IMG/VR virus record: IMGVR_UViG_3300027791_000105
Location: 1 to 27,706 of that record
DNA: 27,706 bases
Reading direction: 5' to 3' (one strand)
DNA from: a virus
Shown here in pieces: positions 21,244 to 27,706 of the stretch (positions are counted from its first letter, which is position 1; every line of letters begins with the position of its first letter). The translations under genes were made by a program, and so were the position numbers. The notes under the pieces are model-generated. The model ran no database searches. It saw only the letters and a program-made list of their open reading frames with translations, and had not been told where the DNA came from.

Positions 21244-21590
21244 TGGAAAACAGACCTATATGTACTAAATGCAAGAAGAAGTTTGCTGCCTTTAACTACC
21301 GAAAAGGGGAAAAGGTGTACTATCGTAAAAAGTGCGATAGTTGCAATCGTAAACATAAAGCAGACAGTAAAAAAAGCCCATGGGCAAAAGCAGGTTATCA
21401 AAAGAAAACCCACTGTGAAAAATGTGGGTTCAAAAGTAAGTATTACGACCAAGTAGAAGTATACTATGTAGATGGTAATATGATAAACATTAGGCATACT
21501 AATCTTAAGTCAGTATGTTTAAACTGTTTAACAGAATTAGGACATGAAGGCTGGAATACTAAGCAAGGTGATTTAGTACCTGATTTTTAA
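21243..21590 (+). CDS. Zinc-cluster protein with degenerate HNH-like end
   Basis: A 115-residue basic protein on the strand opposite its neighbours. It has four CxxC pairs: C7/C10, C31/C34, C58/C61 and C92/C95. The third and fourth frame a segment VEVYYVDGNMINIRHTNLKSVCLNC, which has the spacing of an HNH beta-beta-alpha-metal core (VDGN...N...NLK..C..C). The usual first histidine before the aspartate is a tyrosine here, so nuclease activity is uncertain. No good Shine-Dalgarno is visible; AAGGG is about 17 bases before the ATG. Its end overlaps the convergent dNMP kinase gene by 32 bases. It may be a mobile HNH gene, a relic, or a DNA-binding zinc protein. Confidence 0.75.
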   Translation: MENRPICTKCKKKFAAFNYRKGEKVYYRKKCDSCNRKHKADSKKSPWAKAGYQKKTHCEKCGFKSKYYDQVEVYYVDGNMINIRHTNLKSVCLNCLTELGHEGWNTKQGDLVPDF

Positions 21591-22170
21591 GATCTTCGAT
21601 AGTTCCGTTATTATATAATATTGAATCAAATTTATCATTAGTATCAATCCATTTCCATTCACTAGGATGAATATCATACTTTGACATTAAATTGTTGTCT
21701 GTTTGGTTATCTAGTATTGCACTACTAAACCATTCAGGATCTGTACCTCGTTTAACTTGCCAAACTTTTCCACCTAAATCTCTTATAACATCTTGTTCAT
21801 TGCGGAATCTTACATCAGGTATTACAAAGTCTTTATCAGGATTTTGTACTAGTTTTTGCTTGACTAAACTTACCCATATTCCATCAAAGAATCCACTTCG
21901 CATACAATCAGTACCAAACAACTGAAGTACAAGTCTAGGAGTAATATCTTTTCCTGTTTCATTAGTCCAAAACGGGTCTGGCTTTTCTCTCCATTCTCTA
22001 CTTTCGTTAGTATCACCTTCGAGCATATCTCTGTTCCAGCCAAATACGGTTGCAACACCATCCTTTAGTTTATCAGCAAAACTAATTTTTTGAAATCCGT
22101 GATCTTGGACTAGCATATCAGCAGCCGTGCCTTTACCACTACCGATAAGGCCACATACTCCAATTATCAT
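21559..22170 (-). CDS. 1: Deoxynucleoside monophosphate kinase (T4 gp1-like)
   Basis: A 203-residue P-loop kinase that phosphorylates dNMPs to dNDPs for phage DNA synthesis. The Walker A, GLIGSGKGT, is at 7-15, followed by SFADKLKDGVATVFGWNRDMLEG (30-52), and TPRLVLQLFGTDCMR with the lid/substrate region. DFVIPDVRFRNEQDVI (114-129) is a strong signature of the phage dNMP kinase family. GAGGT lies 8 bases before the ATG. T4 gp1 is 241 residues, so this is a compact version. It is placed among virion genes between the gp13-like neck protein and the sheath, and its 3' end overlaps the plus-strand zinc protein by 32 bases. Confidence 0.92.
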   Translation of the reverse strand: MIIGVCGLIGSGKGTAADMLVQDHGFQKISFADKLKDGVATVFGWNRDMLEGDTNESREWREKPDPFWTNETGKDITPRLVLQLFGTDCMRSGFFDGIWVSLVKQKLVQNPDKDFVIPDVRFRNEQDVIRDLGGKVWQVKRGTDPEWFSSAILDNQTDNNLMSKYDIHPSEWKWIDTNDKFDSILYNNGTIEDLKNQVLNHLA

Positions 22171-22197
22171 AAAGTACCTCTTTAGTAAATTTTAGGG

Positions 22198-22941
22198 TTA
22201 GCCCATGACCCACGTCATTGGCATTTGTCCATCAACTAGGTTGAGCAAGTCTGTCTCAAGTTTGTCAAGTTCTGTCTGTGCTTCTACTTTGAGTGCATCA
22301 CCATTTAAACTTGTGCCACCTTGCGGACCGGCAATAGTTGCAAATTTGGAACGTGCTTCACCTAACATATACTTGCTTCTTGCTAAAGCATAATCGTATA
22401 CCCATGGCTTACAACGTGTATCAGTTAACAATGCTGTATCAGGTCTAGTGTTATACATCCATAACATTACTGTTTCTCCATCAGAGCGAACATTTCTAAT
22501 TATTGTTAACTTCTTAGTAACAGGATTAAAAGTAAAGTTAATATATGCTCCAAACATACGTCCGGCCATTTCTTGATACTGCTTGTAAAAATCGTAAGTA
22601 GCAAGGCCACCCATTTTTCCAGCAGTTAACATATATGTATTCATGTAACCTGCTTCAAAAGGCTCAAATACACTTCCTACATTACCTGTAGTACTACGAA
22701 AGACTTGTCTAACGTTCTCTACTTCATTTGGTAACGTGTACTCTGTCTGTCCTGTAACAAGAGCTAAAAACCCGTAACTTTCTTCAACTGCATTACTGCT
22801 TTTTTGACGATACACATCTAGTGCTTTCTGGAAAGCCATTTCATAGTGTGCTGCATCAAGTTCAACGTCAACCATGCCTCCACCGAGACTAAGTTCAATG
22901 TAATTAAAAAGTTTTTGTTTTTCAGTTGTTAAGTCAGACAT
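22198..22941 (-). CDS. 13: Neck protein, gp13-like
   Basis: A 247-residue protein whose N-terminal half fits the T4-like gp13 neck (head-completion) pattern. It has an initial helix, LFNYIELSLGGGMVDVELDAAHYEMAFQKALDVYRQKSSNAVEESY (10-56), and a strand region GQTEYTLPNEVENVRQVFRS. Then come beta-rich segments, a helix-rich C-terminus with a long helix (ALKVEAQTELDKLETDLLNLV), and a final PMTWVMG. In T4, gp13 and gp14 form the neck that seals the filled head and receives the tail. AAGGAT lies upstream of the ATG, with a CTAAATAG late-type box. Its partner gp14-like gene lies 1.4 kb away on the other strand, an uncommon separation. The distinction between gp13 and another neck adaptor is by pattern only. 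Confidence 0.7.
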   Translation of the reverse strand: MSDLTTEKQKLFNYIELSLGGGMVDVELDAAHYEMAFQKALDVYRQKSSNAVEESYGFLALVTGQTEYTLPNEVENVRQVFRSTTGNVGSVFEPFEAGYMNTYMLTAGKMGGLATYDFYKQYQEMAGRMFGAYINFTFNPVTKKLTIIRNVRSDGETVMLWMYNTRPDTALLTDTRCKPWVYDYALARSKYMLGEARSKFATIAGPQGGTSLNGDALKVEAQTELDKLETDLLNLVDGQMPMTWVMG

Positions 22942-22965
22942 GTGTAGTAATCCTTTTTATTAGTA

Positions 22966-22973
22966 CTATTTAG
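22966..22973 (-). promoter_or_regulatory. Late-type promoter box CTAAATAG for the gp13-like gene
   Basis: CTAAATAG in the context GACTAAATA, the same as before gp19, and about 25 bases before the ATG. It includes the stop codon of the upstream gene. Confidence 0.55.
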
Positions 22974-24207
22974 TCACTTTTAAAAGTATTGTCTGATCAT
23001 TAATACGTCCGTTTAGTTTAGTATCAGTTGTTTTTATGCTGTCTATAAACTTTTTTACAAACACTTTGTTACCTTTATTAAAAGATGCCAACTGCTCTAA
23101 CGGTTTCCTTAGTGTTTTTTGTACACTTAGTTTCTCATTAAAAAACAATATTGTAGTTCCTTTTACTTGCAACGTCGCATGTTCTTCTGCAACATATGTT
23201 CCTAACTTACGAGTTTTAACATTGTATACCCATAATTGTGTTGCTTCTAGTATATCTACTGGATTAACACTTGCAACTTTTAGCCCTGTATCTTCTTTTT
23301 GATACTTTAATCTTGCTACAATCTTATCTTTAGCAACTGGCTTTTTTGTTCTTGTTTGTGTTGCTTTCTGACTTGTAATAATCATATCACATGCTGATAC
23401 TACTGCGTTATATATTTGTGCAATTTTCTTCTGTGACTTTGTGTCAAGATAACTGTATCCTTCAACTAGTTGATCATACATATCATCATCTTTTTTCTTT
23501 GGACCAATTAACTCATTATACTCTTGTGCTACTGGCTTAAAATACTCTCTAATAATACGAGCATGATTGCCTTTAACCTCAAGTCTTCTTAAAGACGAAA
23601 CCGGATTGAATTCCTTTACGTTAAACTTTTGTATGTCATCAAGTGCAACGTCTATTTCTTCTTCAAGTTTTGTTGCATAAACCATACTTGCATTTTTTAA
23701 CTTTTGCTGAATACTTAGTACAGGTGCAATATTCTTTATTTTTTCTTCTTTCTTAATTTCATCAGCTAATAAAGACCCTGCGGCAACTGCTTCATCAACT
23801 TTAGGCTTAAGATACTCTGTAATAGGTCGCATACTATTCATAGTTCCTGGACATGACTCCCAATACTCGTTATGTGGTTCATAGTAGTCAGGACATCCTG
23901 TTAACAATAACTTACTATAAATTGCAACTGTTGGACTAATTTGTCCTTTCTTTGCAGAAGAAATGTCTTTCCTACTGTATCCTTCGTGTTTCATCCATTC
24001 GTAAATGAAAGGAACAACATCACTTGATTTGTAATTTTGATAATAAAACTGTACTGCGTCTTGCCTCAACCTATGAAACTCGTATCCAGACAGTTTATTA
24101 AAGTCAACAAAACTAGGTCCTGTTAGTTTAGCACCTCTTTTAACTCTAGGTGCTCCTTTTACTACTTTCTTCTTAGGCTTTTTAATAAGTGATTTTGCAG
24201 ATGCCAT
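22966..24207 (-). CDS. Unknown lysine-rich 413-residue protein
   Basis: A basic protein with its own sigma-70-like promoter and a strong AAGGAG Shine-Dalgarno. The first 30 residues are a Lys/Arg/Pro tail (KKPKKKVVKGAPRVKRG), which suggests nucleic-acid contact. Residues 35-135 form a helical domain (YEFHRLRQDAVQFYYQNYKSSDVVPFIYEWMKHEGYSRKDISSAKKG) that resembles a small DNA-binding or recruitment module, with CPDYYEPHNEYWESCPG nearby. The middle is a long charged helix bundle. From about 300 it becomes beta-rich (LWVYNVKTRKLGTYVAEEHATLQVKGTTILFF). I do not recognise the family. Its early-type promoter sets it apart from the late virion genes around it, so it may be expressed earlier and act on DNA or transcription; this is inference. 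Confidence 0.75.
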   Translation of the reverse strand: MASAKSLIKKPKKKVVKGAPRVKRGAKLTGPSFVDFNKLSGYEFHRLRQDAVQFYYQNYKSSDVVPFIYEWMKHEGYSRKDISSAKKGQISPTVAIYSKLLLTGCPDYYEPHNEYWESCPGTMNSMRPITEYLKPKVDEAVAAGSLLADEIKKEEKIKNIAPVLSIQQKLKNASMVYATKLEEEIDVALDDIQKFNVKEFNPVSSLRRLEVKGNHARIIREYFKPVAQEYNELIGPKKKDDDMYDQLVEGYSYLDTKSQKKIAQIYNAVVSACDMIITSQKATQTRTKKPVAKDKIVARLKYQKEDTGLKVASVNPVDILEATQLWVYNVKTRKLGTYVAEEHATLQVKGTTILFFNEKLSVQKTLRKPLEQLASFNKGNKVFVKKFIDSIKTTDTKLNGRINDQTILLKVTK

Positions 24208-24233
24208 TTCATTCTCCTTTAAGTTATATTACT

Positions 24234-24261
24234 ATAATACACTGTTTTGTTTGTATGTCAA
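24234..24261 (-). promoter_or_regulatory. Sigma-70-like promoter for the gene at 22966-24207
   Basis: TTGACA (24256-24261), 16 bp spacer, TATTAT (24234-24239), with leader to AAGGAG before the ATG. The geometry equals that of the left-end early promoters. Confidence 0.7.
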
Positions 24262-24273
24262 CCTTTATCTTTA

Positions 24274-24281
24274 TATAAATA
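24274..24281 (+). promoter_or_regulatory. Late promoter box TATAAATA for gp14-like and gp15
   Basis: Perfect TATAAATA on the plus strand, 20 bases before the ATG at 24302. It is back-to-back with the sigma-70-like promoter at 24234-24261, so the 94-bp gap is a divergent early/late control region. Confidence 0.8.
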
Positions 24282-24301
24282 TAGTATAACAAGGATTTGA
24301 C

Positions 24302-25495
24302 ATGCCCAGACTATCACTATGGAAGCCAGAACGCAACAAAGACTTTACGTTTTTTGACAATAGAATACGTGAAATGTTTACTATTGGCGGTACTGGTATT
24401 AATATACACAAGTACTTAGGTCCTGATACTGCTAACAATGACGGTACAGATTCAACTCAACCCAACTATGCTAGCCAAAGTGCAACAAACATACAAGACT
24501 TATTGTTCCTGGAAAACCGTGATCGTAAGTACGATTCTAGTATATACCAACTCAGAGGTATTTATAACGTAAGTGATATTGACTTTGATTTAACGCAATT
24601 TGGACTGTTTTTACAGAACGACACGCTCTTTATTAGTTTTCACATAAACGATATGATTAACTCTATTGGTAGAAAACTTATTAACGGAGATGTATTTGAG
24701 TTACCTCATTTACGAGACTTTTATCCACTAGATAGTGCATTGCCGGCAGCATTACGTCGATATTATGTAGTACAAGATGCTAGTAATAGCTCAGAAGGGT
24801 TTAGTCCAACGTGGTATCCGCATGTATGGCGTGTTAAATGTACACCATTAGTTGACAGCCAAGAATATAAAGATATCTTTGATGATACTGCAAAGAAAGC
24901 AGACGGTTCAGATGTTACTGGTACTGATAACAAGTTAAGAGATTTACTAAGTACATACAAGAAAGAACTTGAAATTAATACTGCTATTATTGCCGAAGCA
25001 GAAAAAGAAGTTCCTAAAAGCGGTTACGATACTGCTAAATTCTTTGTTGTTCCTACAGAGGCAGATGGAACTCCTGCAGATGCAGAAGAAACTGAAAGTG
25101 CGGATAACACTGGTTTGAAAGCCAGTAGCACGTTGGTAACAGCAGATGAGGTACCTACTACACCGTTGCATAACGGATATCAAGGACACTTAGTAGGCGA
25201 CGGGTTAGCACCGAATGGATTTCCTGTTACGCCAGGTATAGCGTTTACTCATAACCCTAGTGTAGGTGACTATGTGCTAAGACTTGACTTTACACCAAAT
25301 AGATTATTTAGATATGATGGTGCTAGATGGGTTAAAGTTGAAGATGCCGTTCGTACAAGTACAACAGGTGGACTTGGCACTACGCAAAAAGACCAGTTTA
25401 TTGAAAATACTAAACAATATAAAGATGATGCAAATCAAACATTTAATAGTAGACAAACACTAAGTGATGCACTAAAACCAGAGGCAGATAGTTAA
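24302..25495 (+). CDS. 14: Neck protein, gp14-like
   Basis: A 397-residue protein of the T4-like neck family. The conserved N-terminal 185 residues include FFDNRIREMFTIGGTGINIHKYLGP (17-41), NIQDLLFLENRDRKYDSSIYQLRGIY (63-88), DIDFDLTQFGLFLQNDTLFISFHINDMI (92-119) and GRKLINGDVFELPHLRDFYPLD (123-144). This is the segment I associate with marine T4-like gp14. It is longer than T4 gp14 (256 residues). After a helical middle it has an acidic Thr/Ala-rich linker, then RLDFTPNRLFRYDGARWVKVED (327-348), a Trp motif that recurs in other virion proteins here. AAGGAT serves as ribosome-binding site. Its TAA overlaps the gp15 ATG, so the two are coupled. The gp14 label is by pattern. Confidence 0.7.
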   Translation: MPRLSLWKPERNKDFTFFDNRIREMFTIGGTGINIHKYLGPDTANNDGTDSTQPNYASQSATNIQDLLFLENRDRKYDSSIYQLRGIYNVSDIDFDLTQFGLFLQNDTLFISFHINDMINSIGRKLINGDVFELPHLRDFYPLDSALPAALRRYYVVQDASNSSEGFSPTWYPHVWRVKCTPLVDSQEYKDIFDDTAKKADGSDVTGTDNKLRDLLSTYKKELEINTAIIAEAEKEVPKSGYDTAKFFVVPTEADGTPADAEETESADNTGLKASSTLVTADEVPTTPLHNGYQGHLVGDGLAPNGFPVTPGIAFTHNPSVGDYVLRLDFTPNRLFRYDGARWVKVEDAVRTSTTGGLGTTQKDQFIENTKQYKDDANQTFNSRQTLSDALKPEADS

Positions 25496-26904
25496 TGGCT
25501 AGACAATTTTTTTACGATAACCAAATACGCAGATTCTTGCTACAATTTGTACGAATGTTTAGTAACTTCCAAATTGAAACAGGAGCTCCGGATGCATCTG
25601 GCATTAGAGATCTGCTTACAGTACCAGTTCGTTACGGAGATATGAGTCGTAATGCAGCCGCTATACTTAGAGAAAACAGTGAGAATAAAGTACTAGGTGC
25701 TCCGATGATGAGTTGCTATATCAGTAGTTTAAAGTATAGTAGAGAACGTGTGCAAGAACCAAACTTTGTTGATAAGTTACATGTTAGACAACGAAAGTAT
25801 AACGCAAGTACTGAAACATATAGTCGCACTCAAAGTAATGCAATTACTGTTGAAAGACACATGCCAGTTCCTTATAATTTAACCATGAACTTGGATATAT
25901 GGACTACTAATACTGAAATGAAGTTACAGTTGCTTGAGCAAATGCTGTGCTTGTTTAATCCGTCACTTGAGATACAGAGTACTGATAACTATGTTGACTG
26001 GACTAGTCTAAGTTTAGTTGAGTTAACTGATGTTAACTTTACTAGCAGAACAGTTCCGACAGGAACAGAAGATAGTATAGATGTTGCAACACTAACATTT
26101 GATATGCCAGTATGGTTAACAATGCCTGCTAAAGTTAAAAAGATGGGTGTCATACACAAGATTATTAACAGTATATACGACGGTAATGGAGATCTAGTAA
26201 GTTCTATAGGAAAAGATGACTTAGTGTTAGGACAACGATTAGTTGTTACACCGGGCCGTTACGGTACAATATTATTAAACGGACAAGCAGAGCTTGTTGA
26301 TTATAGTATAGAGCCAACGTCTGATACTATACATACTAGTCAAATTCTTAAAGAGTCAGCAGGTAAACCAAAATGGAAATCAGTACTTGAACAATACGGT
26401 GCAGTTAATCCTGGTATTACACAGTTAAGATTTATACAACCAGACGATAGCGAAGTTATAGGAACAGTTGCATACCATCCAACTGATAGCCATGTACTAT
26501 TAATAACTATTGATTCTGACACAATTCCTACTAACAGTTTAACTGCAATAGATGCAATTATTAAGCCTAGCACAGTTAACGTAGATACATTTGTTAAAAA
26601 TACAAACTCAAGGTACTTAATACTTGAAGATATTAAAACTGCCGCAGGTAAAGATAGTTTAGATAATGACATTAGTTCTAGTTTTTGGCAAAGCACTGGT
26701 GGCGCTGACTTTAGTGCAAGTGCAAACGATATAATACAATGGGACGGGTCTCAATGGAGTGTATCTTTTGATAGTTCAGCTACATCAGTTATTAATTATG
26801 TAACAAATGCAACTACCAGCATACAGTACAAATGGACTGGTACTGCATGGTTAAAGAGCTTTGAAGGTGAATACAAGCCGCAAGATTGGCGAGTAGTTAT
26901 CTAA
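25495..26904 (+). CDS. 15: Tail completion/sheath terminator protein gp15
   Basis: A 469-residue protein whose first 215 residues match T4 gp15: FFYDNQIRRFLLQFVRMFSNFQIETG (5-30), LLTVPVRYGDMSRNAAAIL (40-58), ISSLKYSRERVQEP, PVPYNLTMNLDIWTTNTEMKLQLLEQMLCLFNPSLEIQ (125-161) and ATLTFDMPVWLTMP. gp15 caps the tail tube and sheath and joins the tail to the neck. T4 gp15 has 272 residues, so about 200 C-terminal residues are extra. They include two Trp-motif repeats, IIQWDGSQWSV (413-423) and IQYKWTGTAWLKS (443-455), and end at DWRVVI. It starts by a TAATG overlap with gp14. Its stop overlaps the convergent gene's stop by 4 bases. Confidence 0.88.
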   Translation: MARQFFYDNQIRRFLLQFVRMFSNFQIETGAPDASGIRDLLTVPVRYGDMSRNAAAILRENSENKVLGAPMMSCYISSLKYSRERVQEPNFVDKLHVRQRKYNASTETYSRTQSNAITVERHMPVPYNLTMNLDIWTTNTEMKLQLLEQMLCLFNPSLEIQSTDNYVDWTSLSLVELTDVNFTSRTVPTGTEDSIDVATLTFDMPVWLTMPAKVKKMGVIHKIINSIYDGNGDLVSSIGKDDLVLGQRLVVTPGRYGTILLNGQAELVDYSIEPTSDTIHTSQILKESAGKPKWKSVLEQYGAVNPGITQLRFIQPDDSEVIGTVAYHPTDSHVLLITIDSDTIPTNSLTAIDAIIKPSTVNVDTFVKNTNSRYLILEDIKTAAGKDSLDNDISSSFWQSTGGADFSASANDIIQWDGSQWSVSFDSSATSVINYVTNATTSIQYKWTGTAWLKSFEGEYKPQDWRVVI

Positions 26905-27635
26905 CCTATATCAAGTTCACTAATATAATCTCTATAATTTTTTAATTTTAAGTTTTTACACCATTTCCACGGATCTGGGCATATGTAGTCTGCATTAGGA
27001 TGAATGTAGTGAAAAGTAGTGTCTAAATAAGCATCAAATATTCTTTTCATATTTGCTTCCCATTTGATACTGGTAACGTTCTCATCATTGTTTTTGTATG
27101 CGTTAGTGCCTGCGTATCGGTTATTGTTGTACCCTTCGGCTTGTTGGTTATCAAAGCCTATTAAATAGATATTTGCATGTTCGTGAAATGCTGCCAAGTA
27201 TGTTGCTACTGCACCTGCGTTCATTGTATAATTTTGAGGTACTAAGTGAAACTTACCCGGGTACTTAACCATCAAAGCTGCACTACTGTAAACAATATTC
27301 TTACTACAGTAATCAGTTTGTACAATCTCTTCCATCATAACAGGAGTGTTACAAACTAAGAAGTCTGGACTAAAATCTCTGTATAGTGCGTTGCATCCAT
27401 AAGATTGTAATTTTAAACTAGCGAATAACCCACCTTTGTGTTTTGCTAATAATCTTAAATCAAACTTTTCTCTACTGTCGCCATTACCAATAATAACTGC
27501 ATTACCTCTGTGGTCGTTGTTATCAAGTGTAGCCGGTACCCATTCGCGTTCTTCTTCACGTTGTCCGTCTTTGATGATAGTAGAGTGAATAATAAACTCG
27601 CCTTCATATTCTGCGGCATAAAAAGGAAGTTTCAT
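26901..27635 (-). CDS. Predicted glycosyltransferase-like protein (DUF115/sialyltransferase-like fold, tentative)
   Basis: A 244-residue soluble protein. VIIGNGDSREKFDL (48-61) is a nucleotide-sugar-binding type motif. The segment YGCNALYRDFSPDFLVCNTP follows, then MNAGAVATYLAAFHEHANIYLIGFD (about 142-166). This order (GNG-S, then a CN-Y loop, then a G-A helix leading into YLIGFD) is shared by DUF115/MptE-like proteins and small bacterial sialyltransferase-type enzymes. The substrate is unknown. I start at the ATG at 27635, which overlaps the preceding stop (TAATG). The TTG 15 bases upstream is weaker. The C-terminal part is aromatic and basic (CPDPWKWCKNLKLKNYRDY). It could modify a virion or host-surface glycan, together with the methyltransferase/NDP-sugar cassette at 1.5-3.9 kb. 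Confidence 0.6.
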   Translation of the reverse strand: MKLPFYAAEYEGEFIIHSTIIKDGQREEEREWVPATLDNNDHRGNAVIIGNGDSREKFDLRLLAKHKGGLFASLKLQSYGCNALYRDFSPDFLVCNTPVMMEEIVQTDYCSKNIVYSSAALMVKYPGKFHLVPQNYTMNAGAVATYLAAFHEHANIYLIGFDNQQAEGYNNNRYAGTNAYKNNDENVTSIKWEANMKRIFDAYLDTTFHYIHPNADYICPDPWKWCKNLKLKNYRDYISELDIG

Positions 27636-27706
27636 TATACAACTACCCAAGCAGTACTTTCTTCATTCCATTTATACATGTTTTCGTGACCTGTTGGATG
27701 ATTTAC
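27635..27706 (-). CDS. C-terminal end of an unidentified protein (enters from the right)
   Basis: Only the last 23 residues are in the window, reading HPTGHENMYKWNEESTAWVVV before the TAA that overlaps the next ATG. The YKWNEESTAW motif resembles the Trp motifs at the ends of gp14 and gp15 here, which suggests a virion protein such as a tail or fibre component. Identity cannot be determined from this fragment. Confidence 0.6.
   Translation of the reverse strand, partial: VNHPTGHENMYKWNEESTAWVVV

Noticed and set aside
1-27706. CRISPR array, insertion sequence, integrase or attachment site
   Set aside because: No regularly spaced repeats, transposase or recombinase motifs, or terminal inverted repeats were seen. 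The only mobile-looking genes are the two HNH-type ones.

Overview
This window is part of the genome of a T4-like contractile-tailed phage (myovirus), low in GC and densely packed. Direct hallmarks are UvsX, a gp32-like single-strand DNA-binding protein, both terminase subunits (gp17 and a gp16-like protein), tail sheath gp18, tail tube gp19, the gp4-type head-completion nuclease, neck and tail-completion proteins (gp13-, gp14- and gp15-like) and a gp1-type deoxynucleotide kinase. The AT-rich composition and marine-type versions of these proteins (giant sheath, extended gp15, Pro/Ala-tailed gp32) suggest a marine relative of the cyanophage and pelagiphage T4 group. That host assignment is inference. 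No tRNA, rRNA gene, integrase or CRISPR array was found.

Layout, read in the main (minus-strand) transcription direction from high to low coordinates. At 27.7-26.9 kb lie the end of an unidentified gene and a predicted glycosyltransferase-like protein. The plus-strand pair gp14-like and gp15 (24.3-26.9 kb) follows a perfect T4-type late promoter, TATAAATA. From 24.2 to 12.9 kb comes a minus-strand virion block: an unknown basic protein, gp13-like neck protein, dNMP kinase, giant sheath, tube, a second tube-fold protein, a small conserved protein, gp4 nuclease, gp16, and three acidic or unknown proteins. A zinc/HNH-like gene (21.2 kb) and a clear HNH endonuclease (12.3 kb) are inserted on the opposite strand beside gp18 and gp17. 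From 12.3 to 7.4 kb are gp17, a 130-residue unknown and a 974-residue unknown. From 7.1 to 3.9 kb is the replication/recombination module: gp32, uvsX, an acidic 79-residue protein, a UvsY-like protein and a coiled-coil protein. From 3.9 to 1.5 kb is a cassette of a SAM methyltransferase, a nucleotidyltransferase-cupin fusion and an FkbM methyltransferase, which looks like glycan or nucleotide-sugar modification. The left end (1.5-0 kb) carries small early-type genes, among them a SpoT/MESH1-like HD hydrolase that may degrade (p)ppGpp.

Regulation is partly legible. Sigma-70-like promoters (TTGAC plus a TATAAT- or TATTAT-like box, 16-17 bp spacing) precede the small left-end genes, gp32 and the basic 413-residue protein. 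T4-type late boxes (TATAAATA, with variants CTAAATA and GATAAATA) precede sheath, tube, gp13-like, gp14-like and probably gp17. Terminator-like hairpins lie after three minus-strand transcription units. Many genes overlap as TAATG, implying translational coupling.

The most unusual items are the 1058-residue sheath with an insertion of about 540 residues built from repeated modules, the phage-borne alarmone-hydrolase-like gene under a duplicated palindromic promoter, the nucleotidyltransferase-cupin fusion, a stem-loop lying on the sheath stop codon, and a structured non-coding region upstream of gp32.
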